NCBI GenBank assembly: GCA_964404605.1
Contig: CAYOKT010000001.1
Coordinates: 42,859-106,858, forward strand
Direction: 5' to 3'
Source of the DNA: CAYOKT01 sp964404605
GTDB lineage: Bacteria > Electryoneota > Electryoneia > Electryoneales > Electryoneaceae
Length of the DNA: 64,000 bases
Shown here: positions 51,071 to 63,862 of the stretch, one piece after another
Layout of the letters: each line of letters opens with the position of its first letter
Position numbering within the stretch: the stretch's first letter is position 1
Notes under the pieces: model-generated
What the model saw: only the letters and a program-made list of their open reading frames with translations
Databases searched by the model: none
Told to the model about the DNA's origin: nothing
Position numbers and translations under genes: made by a program

Positions 51071-52762
51071 TCATTTCTCGGCGCCCGGGTCCGGTTCCTC
51101 CACCGTCCTGCCGAGGAACCGTTGGAACAGGTAGAGCAACAGGAGTCCGGCGGGCAGCAGAGGCCAGGGGGAGACCCCGAATCCGACGGGGATGTAGCCG
51201 ACCAGCAGGGCGACCCCGGCGGCGAGGACGGCGTAGGGGATCTGGGTCCGCACATGGGCCAGGTGATCGCATCCGCTCGCCATGGACGAGAGGATGGTCG
51301 TATCGCTGATGGGGCTGCAATGGTCGCCGAAGGTGGAGCCGGCGAGAACCGCGCCGACGCTCCCCAGGAGGACCCCGTGCGTCACGGCCTGTCCGGCTCC
51401 CGCGGCGAGGGGCAGTTGCACCGAAAGCGGCAGCGCGATGGGGATCAGGATGGCCATCGTCCCCCACGAGGTGCCGGTGGAGAAGGCGACCGCCGCCGCC
51501 ACGGTGAAGAGTACCCCCGGCAGCAGGGCCGGGGGGAGGCGCCCGGTGGTGGCTTCGACCACGACTTTCGCGGTTCCCAGCCGGTCGCAGACATCTCCGA
51601 GGGCCCAGGCGAGGAGGAGGATCACCATCGCGGGCAGCATGGAGCGCATGCCGTCCAGCAGGCCGTCGGAGACCTCCGCCACCCTCAATCTTGTCAGCAC
51701 CGCTGCGAGGGTGCCGGCGGTGAGGAGGCCGAGAAAGGAGGCCACGAGCAGCACGGCGAGGGAATCCGACGCGCCGAGGATTTCGAAGGGCTTCGCCCCG
51801 GGGGGCGCGCGGTGGACGCCGGAGAGGTAGAGACCGGCGAACGTCGCGAGGATGACCAGCACGATCGGCACCAGCGCGAGGAGGTAGGAGTGCCGCCCGG
51901 CCGGCGGGACGGCGGCACTTTCCTCCACGACACCGGGTTGTTTCGTCGTATCATTCCCTCGTATCGCCTTCTCCTCCGCCCGGCGCATGGGGCCGAAATC
52001 GCGCCCCGTGAAGGAGAGGATCCCCACAAACAGCAGGGCGAACAGGCTGTAGAACCGGTAGGGCAGCGCACGGATGAACAGGAGGTAGGCATCCCCGAGG
52101 GCGGGCAGGTGGTTCGCGGCGTCGCGGATCAGTCCCACCTCGAAGCCGACCCAGGTGCTGATGATCGCGATGGAGGTCACCGGGGCCGCGGTCGAATCGA
52201 CGATGTACGCCAGCTTGGCGCGGGAGATCCGCAGGCGGTCGGTGTAGGGGCGCATCGTCTGGCCGACCAGCAGGGTGTTCGCGTAGTCGTCGAAGAAGAT
52301 GATGATCCCGAGCAGCCAGCTCATCAACAGGCCCCCGCGGCGGCCGGAGGTCAACCGGCGCAGGGTGTGCACGAGTCCCGCCGTGCCCCCGGATTTCGCC
52401 AGAATGCCTACCATCCCGCCCAGCATCAGGCTGAAGAGAACGATCGCCGCATGACTCCGGTCCGCCAGCGCCGTCCAGAGAAACTCCTCCGGGATGCGCG
52501 CGAAGGCCGTCAGCGGGGAGGCGGGAAAGACGAGCAGGCTGCCGACGAAGACCCCGATCAGCAGGGATAGGATCACCTCGCGTATGATCAGCGCAAGGGC
52601 GATGGCGAACAGGGGAGGGAGGATCGCCGTCCAGTGCGGCCCGCCGTCCGCCACGGTGCCGGCCGCCAGCGCCGGAGCGGCGAACGCGGCCAGGGCGGTG
52701 AGCAGGATGACCCAGGGCCACCGGCGGTTCGGGAAAATGGGTGAGTGTGGGGTCGGAATCAC
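51071..52762 (-). CDS. Na+/H+ antiporter, NhaC family
   Basis: A 563-residue inner-membrane protein with about 12 membrane segments, matching the NhaC-type antiporter family: the first helical block IFFDDYANTLLVGQTMRP, the STAAPVTSIAIISTWVGFE segment, TGTSWGTMAILIPIALPL and AGSTFGDHCSPISDTTILS. The substrate (Na+/H+, or Na+ with an organic acid) cannot be fixed by sequence. The start is GTG 52762, after AGG at suitable distance; the longer upstream frame is antisense to the next gene. It is divergent from the GH2-like gene and separated from it by 111 bases holding a promoter. Confidence 0.9.
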   Translation of the reverse strand: MIPTPHSPIFPNRRWPWVILLTALAAFAAPALAAGTVADGGPHWTAILPPLFAIALALIIREVILSLLIGVFVGSLLVFPASPLTAFARIPEEFLWTALADRSHAAIVLFSLMLGGMVGILAKSGGTAGLVHTLRRLTSGRRGGLLMSWLLGIIIFFDDYANTLLVGQTMRPYTDRLRISRAKLAYIVDSTAAPVTSIAIISTWVGFEVGLIRDAANHLPALGDAYLLFIRALPYRFYSLFALLFVGILSFTGRDFGPMRRAEEKAIRGNDTTKQPGVVEESAAVPPAGRHSYLLALVPIVLVILATFAGLYLSGVHRAPPGAKPFEILGASDSLAVLLVASFLGLLTAGTLAAVLTRLRVAEVSDGLLDGMRSMLPAMVILLLAWALGDVCDRLGTAKVVVEATTGRLPPALLPGVLFTVAAAVAFSTGTSWGTMAILIPIALPLSVQLPLAAGAGQAVTHGVLLGSVGAVLAGSTFGDHCSPISDTTILSSMASGCDHLAHVRTQIPYAVLAAGVALLVGYIPVGFGVSPWPLLPAGLLLLYLFQRFLGRTVEEPDPGAEK

Positions 52763-52817
52763 GCCGGAACCTACTGCACGAACCGCGGGGGAGGCAAGAG
52801 GCGCGGCGGATGCGCCG

Positions 52818-52846
52818 TTGCAGGCGTTTGCATGCTCATCTATATT
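52818..52846 (+). promoter_or_regulatory. Sigma-70 promoter of the GH2-like gene
   Basis: TTGCAG (52818-52823), a 17-base spacer and TATATT (52841-52846) form a good vegetative promoter in the divergent spacer, 27 bases before the GTG start. Confidence 0.72.
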
Positions 52847-52873
52847 GAGTTTTTGTGAAAAAAGGGCTCCCCT

Positions 52874-56925
<4,052 letters not shown>

Positions 56926-56988
56926 GTACAAGAGCCGCGGAGAGGCGCCGAAACGGACGGTTGATCTCACTGCATCGCGGCGGGGCGA

Positions 56989-57017
56989 GAGAAAACGGGA
57001 AACGGAGCCGTTTCCCG
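56989..57017 (-). terminator. Terminator of rpsT
   Basis: CGGGAAACGG (56996-57005) pairs perfectly with CCGTTTCCCG (57008-57017). Read on the - strand the 10-bp stem is followed by TTTTCTCTC, giving a good terminator for rpsT. On the + strand it lacks a T-run. Confidence 0.85.
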
Positions 57018-57048
57018 GGGCGTGCAACCGGTTGAAAGAACGGACCGT

Positions 57049-57309
57049 TTACTTCGCGGGCATATTACGGATCAGCGCGTTCAGGCGCGACTTCTTGTCG
57101 GCGGCGCGGTTCCGGTGGATGATCCCCTTGCCGGCGAGACGGTCAAGAACCTTGGTGGCGGTCACGAAGGCGGCTTCGGCTTCCTTGCGGCTGCCGGCTT
57201 CACGTACCTGGCGGATCGCCTTGCGCATCATCACCTTGTAGTGGCGGTTCCGCGCGCGGGCACGCTCGGAAGTCTTCATCCGTTTGATGCAGGACTTATG
57301 ATGAGGCAT
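57049..57309 (-). CDS. rpsT: Ribosomal protein S20
   Basis: A small basic 30S subunit protein that binds 16S rRNA. The 86-residue product has the family pattern: PHHKSCIKRMKTSERARARNR at the start (shown in part) and IHRNRAADKKSRLNALI near the end. The start is taken as ATG 57309; an in-frame TTG at 57318 (preceded by AGG) would add three residues. It is divergent from the sirtuin gene and ends with its own terminator. Confidence 0.96.
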   Translation of the reverse strand: MPHHKSCIKRMKTSERARARNRHYKVMMRKAIRQVREAGSRKEAEAAFVTATKVLDRLAGKGIIHRNRAADKKSRLNALIRNMPAK

Positions 57310-57375
57310 TTGCTCCAACCTGAAGTTCTGTGATCCCTACCTGATAACAAGGCCGGAATTTAGGGTTTGCCGAGA

Positions 57376-58137
57376 ATGCAAGCAATAGACGATTTCAGGA
57401 AACTCGCGGAGAGCCTCGTCGGCGCCGGGCGTGTCTGCGTCCTGACCGGCGCCGGGGTCTCGAAAGAGAGCGGTGTGCCCACCTTCCGCGAGGCGGATGG
57501 CTTGTGGAGCCGTTTCCGCCCGGAGGAGCTGGCGAACGTGGAGGCGTTCATCTCCAACCCGGAACGGGTGTGGGAATGGTACTCCTGGCGGCGTGAGCTG
57601 ATGGCCGGGGTCCAGCCGAACCCGGGTCACTACGCCCTGGCGGAGCTGGAGGAGCTGCTCGGGCACTTCGTCCTCATCACGCAGAACGTGGACAACCTCC
57701 ACCAGAACGCGGGAAGCCGCGATGTCATCGAGCTGCACGGCAACATCCAGCGCAACCGCTGTCACAGTTGCCATCGCTTCTACCCCGAGGGCACGGTGAA
57801 GTTCGCCAAGGGCGAACTGCCCCGGTGCGAATGCGGCGGTCTGATCCGCCCGGATGTCGTCTGGTTCGGCGAAATGCTCCCCCCGGAGGCGATCGACCGG
57901 GCATCACGCGAGGCGCAGAGGTGCGATGTGTTTCTCTCCATCGGAACATCGGCCGTCGTCTATCCCGCGGCGGCGCTGCCTCACCAGGCGAAGGCCGCGG
58001 GCGCACGCCTCGTGGAGATCAACCCCGCACCCACGGAACTCAGCCCCCTGGCCGATCTCGTGTTCCGGATGCCCTCCGGCGAGGCGATGCCGAGGATCGT
58101 GGAAGAGGTCAAGGCTCTCCTGGGGGAGCGCGGATGA
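57376..58137 (+). CDS. cobB: Class III sirtuin (NAD-dependent deacylase, CobB type)
   Basis: Removes acyl groups from protein lysines with NAD+. The 253-residue product has GAGVSKESGVPTFR (NAD-binding), QNVDNLHQNAG, the catalytic H121 in ELHGN, and a zinc site CHSC...CECG. Y69 and R72 in WYSWRR form the YxxR motif that lets SIRT5/CobB-type enzymes remove negatively charged acyl groups, so desuccinylase/demalonylase activity is predicted. The start is ATG 57376; TTG at 57367 is an alternative. Its stop overlaps the ATG of the next gene. Confidence 0.95.
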   Translation: MQAIDDFRKLAESLVGAGRVCVLTGAGVSKESGVPTFREADGLWSRFRPEELANVEAFISNPERVWEWYSWRRELMAGVQPNPGHYALAELEELLGHFVLITQNVDNLHQNAGSRDVIELHGNIQRNRCHSCHRFYPEGTVKFAKGELPRCECGGLIRPDVVWFGEMLPPEAIDRASREAQRCDVFLSIGTSAVVYPAAALPHQAKAAGARLVEINPAPTELSPLADLVFRMPSGEAMPRIVEEVKALLGERG

Positions 58138-60734
58138 TGGGCCGCCGGATCCGCCGCTCGGCGTGCTTCGCCGTCCTCGCCGCGCTCACGCTTCTGCCGC
58201 TCGCCTTTTCGGGGTGCAGCTACTTCAACGCCTTCTACAACACGAAGCACAACTTCGTGGAGGGGGAGCGGGAGCGGGAGCGGTCCACCGATCCCAAGGC
58301 CAAGCCGCAGAGTTATCGCAAGGCGGTGGAATCCGGCGGGCGCCTGATCGAGAAGTATCCCGATTCGCGCTACATCCCGGATGCGCTGTTCCTGATGGGA
58401 AAATCCTACTTCTGGCTGGGAGAATATCACAAGGCGAAGCGGAAGTTCGAGGAGCTCCTCGCCAACTACCCCGACAGCCCGGATTACTCCGAAGCGCGTC
58501 TCTGGCTGGGGAAGTGCTACGTCCAGTTGAAGATGCGCACCGAAGCGACCTCCACCCTCCGCGGTCTCCTCGCGGACACCGATGATCCCACCCTGAGCAG
58601 CCAGGCGCAGTTCGCCCTCGCGGAGCTGTACTACGTCGATGAGGCCTACTTCCGTGCCGAGGAGGAGTTCCTCAAGGTCGCCCAGCAGACGACGGACCCG
58701 AAGATCCTCGGGGAGGCGTTCTGGCGGGCGGGGGAGGCGGCGTATCACGAAAAGCGCTACCCGGCCGTCGCGGAACACCTCGCCCAGGCGCTCCGCCAGG
58801 ACCTGACGACCAGTCTCCGCTTCCAGGCTTCTTTCCTGCGCGCGCAGGCGTTGCGCGAATCCGGCCGGCCGCAGGAGGCGCTGGCTCTCCTCGGCAAGCT
58901 GATAAAGGACAAGAGGTACTTCGACGAGCACGGCAAGATCATGGTGGAGCACGCCCTCTCGCTTCGCGATCTTGGCCACACGCAGGAGGCGCTTGAAGAA
59001 CTGGACGCGGTGATCGAATCCTTCCCCCGCACGCCCGAAGCCTCGCAGGCGTACTACGAGCGCGGCCGGATCCTCCTCCACTTGCCGGGTGAAAGGGCGG
59101 GGGCGAAGGAGGCGCTGGAGAAGGCGAAGGTCGAGAAGGCGCGCAGCCTGTACGCGCTGAAGGCCGACACGCTTCTGCAACGGCTGAACAAGGTGGACCA
59201 GCTCGCCGAAAGCCGCAGGGTCACTCTGGCCCGGATCAACTACACGGAACGCTGGATCGAGAACCCCGTGGACCCGGCCGATTCCCTCGCCCTCAAGGCG
59301 GCCGCGTATTATGATTCCCTCGCGCTCGACACGCTGAAACTGCCGCCGTTGTGGTCACGGGCCTGGCGCGACAGCGTCCTCGCTCCGCCCGAGGAGCCGG
59401 AACCCTCCGGGGAGGAAGAAGCCGGGGCGGATTCGCTCGACATCGTGGCGCCGGACCGGTCCCAACTCCTGGAGGAGCAGCCTGTCGAGGCTCCGGGCGG
59501 GGTGGGCGAAAAGGGGGCACCGGGCGAAGAGGGAGCGCCGGCTCTCACCGCCGTTGTGGAGGCGGGCGAGGAGGCCGCCTCCATCCGTTCCGTTCTCCAG
59601 GCGGACGAAGAGGGGCGGAACGCCGAGGCCGTGAGCGGCGCGGAGGCCTCCGCAGCGCCAGACAGCGTCGAGTCCGAAAAGGAAGCCGCACCGCGGCGGG
59701 AAGTGCTGCGGATATTCGATCCCGAACCGGTACTCGACTCGCTGAGGGCGATGAAAATCGATCTCCAGGACATCCGCTTCCAGTTGGGCGAGATCCTGCT
59801 GTTCGACTTGAACGAACCCGATTCCGCCCGGGTCATCTTCCGCGAGTTGACCGCCCCGCAGAACGCGGACACGGTGCGCGCGAGGGCGATTCTCGCGCAG
59901 GCCTATATCGCGGCGACCGATTCCGACCAGGTCCTCTATGATTCCCTCCTCGCCGTGCTGGCGGACCGGTTCCCGCAGACGGAGATCGGAGCCTACGCCG
60001 TGCGCAGGCTGGGGCGGACACTGCCGGAGAAACCCCTGCCGCCGGACGAAGCCGCCTTTCACGAAGCCGAGGAGTTCTACTTCACCCCGGGCAGCGATCC
60101 GCAGGATGCCTACACGCGCTACCGCTGGGTGGCGGAGACCTATCCCACATCGCCGCGTGCCCCGGAGGCGCTCTACGCCGCGGCGTTCATCGCCGGAAAG
60201 GAACTGGGCGATGGGATAACGGCGGAAGAGCTCTTGAGGCGGCTGGTCGACAAGTACCCCGCTTCCCCCCAGGCGACCAAGGCGGATCAGCTGCTCCGTT
60301 CCTGGGAGAGAGCGAAACTGGCCGCCGCCTCGAGCGACACCACCGTGGCGGAGGAGGAACCGGAAGTGGTGCAGGCCGTCCCCGAGGAGGAGTTGACCCG
60401 GCCGCCGGCCCTGATCGGCGGGATGGAGGCCATCGCTTCGATCCTCAATTCGCGCAACCTCCTTCCGCCTGAGGTCATCAGCGGTACCGGCGGGGATGTA
60501 CTCCTGCGTTATATCGTCGATCCGGAGGGGAAAGCGGGTCACTTCCGCGTGGTCGCGGAGGACCCGCCGGGCAATGGTCTCGCCCGCGCCCTGATCACCG
60601 CGCTGGAAGAGGTCACGTTTCATCCCGGCGAGATGGATGGGGCACCGGTGGCGGCTCGCGTCGAACGGCGCTACACCTTACCTTTGGACGCACCTCCGAA
60701 CATTCGGCCGCTGCCCAGGAGACGCCGTTCGTGA
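58134..60734 (+). CDS. TPR lipoprotein with a C-terminal TonB-C-like domain
   Basis: An 866-residue exported protein. The signal sequence ends in a lipobox (LAFSGC, C27), followed by SYFNAFYNTKHNF. Residues about 55-400 are TPR-like helical repeats (SYFWLGEYHKAKRKFEELLANYPDSPD and similar). A disordered acidic stretch (about 415-520) comes next, then more TPR-like repeats (about 535-740). Residues 787-855 match the TonB C-terminal fold (LLRYIVDPEGKAGHF, then DGAPVAARVERRYTLP). Such TonB-C endings also occur on lipoproteins of FCB-group bacteria. ATG 58134 overlaps the sirtuin stop; ATG 58137 is equally plausible. pyrK overlaps its stop (GTGA). Function unknown; a cell-envelope scaffold is likely. 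Confidence 0.88.
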   Translation: MMGRRIRRSACFAVLAALTLLPLAFSGCSYFNAFYNTKHNFVEGERERERSTDPKAKPQSYRKAVESGGRLIEKYPDSRYIPDALFLMGKSYFWLGEYHKAKRKFEELLANYPDSPDYSEARLWLGKCYVQLKMRTEATSTLRGLLADTDDPTLSSQAQFALAELYYVDEAYFRAEEEFLKVAQQTTDPKILGEAFWRAGEAAYHEKRYPAVAEHLAQALRQDLTTSLRFQASFLRAQALRESGRPQEALALLGKLIKDKRYFDEHGKIMVEHALSLRDLGHTQEALEELDAVIESFPRTPEASQAYYERGRILLHLPGERAGAKEALEKAKVEKARSLYALKADTLLQRLNKVDQLAESRRVTLARINYTERWIENPVDPADSLALKAAAYYDSLALDTLKLPPLWSRAWRDSVLAPPEEPEPSGEEEAGADSLDIVAPDRSQLLEEQPVEAPGGVGEKGAPGEEGAPALTAVVEAGEEAASIRSVLQADEEGRNAEAVSGAEASAAPDSVESEKEAAPRREVLRIFDPEPVLDSLRAMKIDLQDIRFQLGEILLFDLNEPDSARVIFRELTAPQNADTVRARAILAQAYIAATDSDQVLYDSLLAVLADRFPQTEIGAYAVRRLGRTLPEKPLPPDEAAFHEAEEFYFTPGSDPQDAYTRYRWVAETYPTSPRAPEALYAAAFIAGKELGDGITAEELLRRLVDKYPASPQATKADQLLRSWERAKLAAASSDTTVAEEEPEVVQAVPEEELTRPPALIGGMEAIASILNSRNLLPPEVISGTGGDVLLRYIVDPEGKAGHFRVVAEDPPGNGLARALITALEEVTFHPGEMDGAPVAARVERRYTLPLDAPPNIRPLPRRRRS

Positions 60735-61543
60735 AGTTCCTCGAAGATGCACCCATCCTCGACAACCGGTTGATCCGACCCGGCATCCACTCCCTTTTAC
60801 TGCGTTCCCCCGAAATCGCACGGCATGCCCGGCCCGGGCAGTTCGTCCATGTCCGTGTCCGGAAGGAGTTCCACCCCCTGCTGCGGCGTCCGCTGAGCGT
60901 CGGCAGGGTGGAGGGTGACCGGCTGGAACTGGTCTGGCGGATCGTCGGGGAGGGCACGGCCCTGCTCGCGCAGGCGCGAATGGGAGACACCCTCGACCTG
61001 CTCGGTCCGCTCGGACGTCCGTTCACGATCCCGGCGGGGTTGAAACGTGCCCTGCTCGTCGCCGGGGGGCTTGGGTTGCCGCCGCTCGTTTTTCTGCACG
61101 AGGAACTCTTGCGGCAGGGCGTCTCCTCGCGTCTTCTTCTCGGGGTGAGAGGGGAGGAGGACATTCCGCTCGCCGAAAACGATCCGCTTCTCGAGACGAT
61201 CGAAGTGACCGCCGAGGAGGGAGGCGCCTACCGCAGGGGTCTGGTGACAGAACCCGCCGCGGAGCGGCTCGCCGCGTGGGCAGGGGAGGGCGATGGGGGC
61301 CTCGCGGGTGGCGGGGTGTATGTCTGCGGTCCCTGGGGGCTGGTCGCGGCGATGCAGAAGGTCGTTCCGCGCGGCGGCCTCGACATTGTCGAAGTTTCGC
61401 TGGAGCAGCAGATGGGGTGCGGGATCGGGGTTTGCCAGGGGTGCGCGGTGCGGGTGGCCGGCGGACCGACGCCGTACCGGCTCACCTGCTCCGAGGGGCC
61501 GGTCTTTCCCCTCTTCGCCGTCGAGGTGCCCGATGGCCGTTGA
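60731..61543 (+). CDS. pyrK: Dihydroorotate dehydrogenase electron-transfer subunit PyrK
   Basis: PyrK carries FAD and a [2Fe-2S] cluster and passes electrons from PyrD1B to NAD. The 270-residue product has the flavin site RRPLSVG, a GGLGLPPLVFL nucleotide loop and YVCGPWGL, and the cluster cysteines C230, C235, C238 and C253 (MGCGIGVCQGC, LTCSEGP). The start is GTG 60731 in overlap with the preceding gene; pyrD overlaps its end by 11 bases. It indicates a class 1B, NAD-linked enzyme. Confidence 0.96.
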   Translation: MKFLEDAPILDNRLIRPGIHSLLLRSPEIARHARPGQFVHVRVRKEFHPLLRRPLSVGRVEGDRLELVWRIVGEGTALLAQARMGDTLDLLGPLGRPFTIPAGLKRALLVAGGLGLPPLVFLHEELLRQGVSSRLLLGVRGEEDIPLAENDPLLETIEVTAEEGGAYRRGLVTEPAAERLAAWAGEGDGGLAGGGVYVCGPWGLVAAMQKVVPRGGLDIVEVSLEQQMGCGIGVCQGCAVRVAGGPTPYRLTCSEGPVFPLFAVEVPDGR

Positions 61544-62477
61544 CCTGGGCGTGCAGCTTGGCTCCCTTTCCCTGCGGAACCCGATCATCGCTGCGTCGGG
61601 GTGCTACGGCTACGGGCTGGAATACGCCGAGATCGCGGACCCGGGCGACCTCGGCGGTTTCATCACGAAGAGCATCTCCCCGGAGCGCTGGGAGGGCAAC
61701 CCGCCGCCGCGCCTGGCGGAGGCCGGCAACGGGTTGATCAACAGCATCGGCCTCGCCAACATGGGTGTCGGGGAGTTCCTCGCCGAAGTGGCCCCGAAAC
61801 TCCGAGGCGTCGGAACCCGGGTCATCGTCTCGGTGGCCTGCAAGGTGATGGAAGAGTACGAACGGGTGGTCGAACGCCTGGAGGAGGCGGAGGGGATCGA
61901 CGGCTACGAGCTGAACATCTCCTGTCCGAACGTCAAGGAGGGCGGAATGGCGTTCAGCCGGAACCCGCGGGTCACCGAGGAGCTGGTCCGGCGCGTTCGG
62001 GCGCGGACCTCCCGATGGGTGACGGCGAAACTGACCCCGAACGTCGCCTCCGTCGCCGAGGGGGCGAAAGCGGCCGAGGCGGGCGGCGCGGACGCTGTCA
62101 GCCTGATCAACACCCTGGTCGGCATGGCCGTGGACTACCGCACCCGGAGGCCGAAGGTGGCCACGGTCACCGGCGGCTATTCCGGCCCGCCGATCAAGCC
62201 GGTGGCCCTCGCCAAGGTGTGGGAGGCGGCCGGTGCCGTCAAGATACCCGTGATCGGGATCGGCGGGATCACGTCGTGGGAGGACGTGCTCGAGTTCATG
62301 ATCGTCGGCGCCTCGGCGGTGCAGGTGGGGACGGCGCTCTTCGCCGATCCGCGCCTCCCCGGCGTGCTCACCGGGGGGCTGGCCGGGTACCTTGAGAGTG
62401 AGGGGATCGGCTCGATCCGGGAGATCATCGGGACGCTCGACACAGGCGGCGCCTTCCAGGTGGGGGTGCCGCGTTGA
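61533..62477 (+). CDS. pyrD: Dihydroorotate dehydrogenase class 1B catalytic subunit PyrD
   Basis: Oxidises dihydroorotate to orotate in pyrimidine synthesis. The 314-residue product has the FMN barrel, with SGCYGYGLEY, TKSISPERWEGN, the catalytic Cys C131 in LNISCPNVKEGG, and the phosphate-binding GIGGITSWEDVLEF. The ATG at 61533 is used; it lies inside the pyrK 3' end, and an upstream frame is not family sequence. The pyrK-pyrD pairing confirms class 1B. rlpA starts in overlap at 62474. Confidence 0.97.
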   Translation: MAVDLGVQLGSLSLRNPIIAASGCYGYGLEYAEIADPGDLGGFITKSISPERWEGNPPPRLAEAGNGLINSIGLANMGVGEFLAEVAPKLRGVGTRVIVSVACKVMEEYERVVERLEEAEGIDGYELNISCPNVKEGGMAFSRNPRVTEELVRRVRARTSRWVTAKLTPNVASVAEGAKAAEAGGADAVSLINTLVGMAVDYRTRRPKVATVTGGYSGPPIKPVALAKVWEAAGAVKIPVIGIGGITSWEDVLEFMIVGASAVQVGTALFADPRLPGVLTGGLAGYLESEGIGSIREIIGTLDTGGAFQVGVPR

Positions 62478-62992
62478 ACCGCCGGAGCGCAGGCCGTCAT
62501 GCGGCCGCCGGCGTGCTGCTCGGCGCGCTGATCGCCGCCCTCGCGGGGTGTACGCCCGCGCCGATCTACACCTCGAAGCATCGCCCGCCTCCTCCGAATG
62601 TGGATCGGGCGCCGGAAACGCCGAAACCCGCCGCCCGCTCCCGCGCCACGACCCCTCCCGCGAGCGGGGAAGAGAAGTTCCAGGTCGGGCAGACGCTGTT
62701 CGGCGTCGCCAGCTACTACGGCCCGAATTTCCACGGCAAGAGGACGGCGAACGGGGAGACCTTCGATCAGAACGCGATGACCTGCGCCCACAAGAGCCTG
62801 CCCTTCGGGACGATGCTCCGGGTGACGTTGATCGAGACACGGAAGACAGCCGTCGTGCGGGTGAACGACCGCGGGCCGTACGTCGGGGATCGGATCCTCG
62901 ATCTCAGCCGCGAGGCGGCCCGGCGGATCGGCCTGCTGGAACTCGGGACAGGGGAGATCTCGGCGACCATCCTTAGCCTTGGGGAGGAATGA
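62474..62992 (+). CDS. rlpA: Septal ring lytic transglycosylase-like lipoprotein RlpA
   Basis: RlpA is an outer-membrane lipoprotein that acts on denuded peptidoglycan at the septum. The 172-residue product has a signal peptide with lipobox LAGC (C26), a Pro-rich linker, and a double-psi beta-barrel domain (about 75-170): GVASYYGPNFHGKRTANGETFD, VRVNDRGPYVGDRILDLS (shown in part). It has no SPOR domain. The start is TTG 62474, overlapping the pyrD stop (TTGA). The cdsA start overlaps its stop. Confidence 0.92.
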   Translation: MNRRSAGRHAAAGVLLGALIAALAGCTPAPIYTSKHRPPPPNVDRAPETPKPAARSRATTPPASGEEKFQVGQTLFGVASYYGPNFHGKRTANGETFDQNAMTCAHKSLPFGTMLRVTLIETRKTAVVRVNDRGPYVGDRILDLSREAARRIGLLELGTGEISATILSLGEE

Positions 62993-63822
62993 ACTCCGAG
63001 CTGGTGAAACGGGTCAGTGTCGCAGTGCTGGGCATTCCGTTCGCGTTGGCCCTGGCCTTCGTGGGGAGATGGCCGTTCGCCCTGTTCATCATGGTGATCT
63101 CGATGATCGCCACCGGCGAGCTGATCACCTTCAGCAGGCAGGCGGATTTCTCCGGATCGCGGGTCCTCGCCCAGGGGCTGGCCGGGGTGCTGCCGCTGCT
63201 GGTTCACCTCTTCGGGCCGGTGGTCCTGATCGCCTTCCTGCCCCCCGCGATGATCCTGATCGCCTTCGAGGCGCTGTTCCATCACCCGGTCAGGGTCGCC
63301 TTCCGCAGGGCGGTCATCTCCCTGTATGCGTTGAACGTGATCGCCATCCCCCTGTCGACGATGGTCCTCCTGCGCGATGCTTCGCAGTGGGTGGACGCAG
63401 GGCTCGCCGGGGGGTTCATCATCTACCTCCTCGCCGGTGTGTGGGTGGCGGACACCGCCGCCTATTTCGTGGGCAGAAAGTGGGGACGGCGTCCGCTCGC
63501 ACCGGAAATCTCGCCGAAAAAGACCATCGAAGGGTCGATCGCCAGCCTGGTCGCCGCGCTCCTCTACGCCGCCTTCATCACCTCCCTGTTCGGCGGCCGG
63601 TATACTCTCGTGGACCGCCTGGTCTTCGCGCTGATCATCGGGGGCATCTCGCAGGTTGGCGACCTCGCGCAGTCGATGGCGAAACGGGTGGCGGGGGAGA
63701 AGGATTCCGGCAGGCTGCTCCCCGGGCACGGCGGGGTGTACGACCGGTTCGACAGCATCATCTTCGTCGCCCCCGCGATGTATCTCTACCTCCTCGCCAC
63801 CGCGCATATCCCGCTGTTCTGA
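62989..63822 (+). CDS. cdsA: Phosphatidate cytidylyltransferase
   Basis: CdsA makes CDP-diacylglycerol for phospholipid synthesis in the inner membrane. The 277-residue product has about seven to eight membrane helices and the family signature near the C-terminus: QVGDLAQSMAKR, then GEKDSGRLLPGHGGVYDRFDS. The start ATG 62989 overlaps the rlpA stop (ATGA). It ends the coupled + strand run; a repeat element fills the remaining 178 bases. Confidence 0.96.
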   Translation: MNSELVKRVSVAVLGIPFALALAFVGRWPFALFIMVISMIATGELITFSRQADFSGSRVLAQGLAGVLPLLVHLFGPVVLIAFLPPAMILIAFEALFHHPVRVAFRRAVISLYALNVIAIPLSTMVLLRDASQWVDAGLAGGFIIYLLAGVWVADTAAYFVGRKWGRRPLAPEISPKKTIEGSIASLVAALLYAAFITSLFGGRYTLVDRLVFALIIGGISQVGDLAQSMAKRVAGEKDSGRLLPGHGGVYDRFDSIIFVAPAMYLYLLATAHIPLF

Positions 63823-63862
63823 GCCCCACCGGTGAACGATATGAAGTTCTTCGGATGATCCT

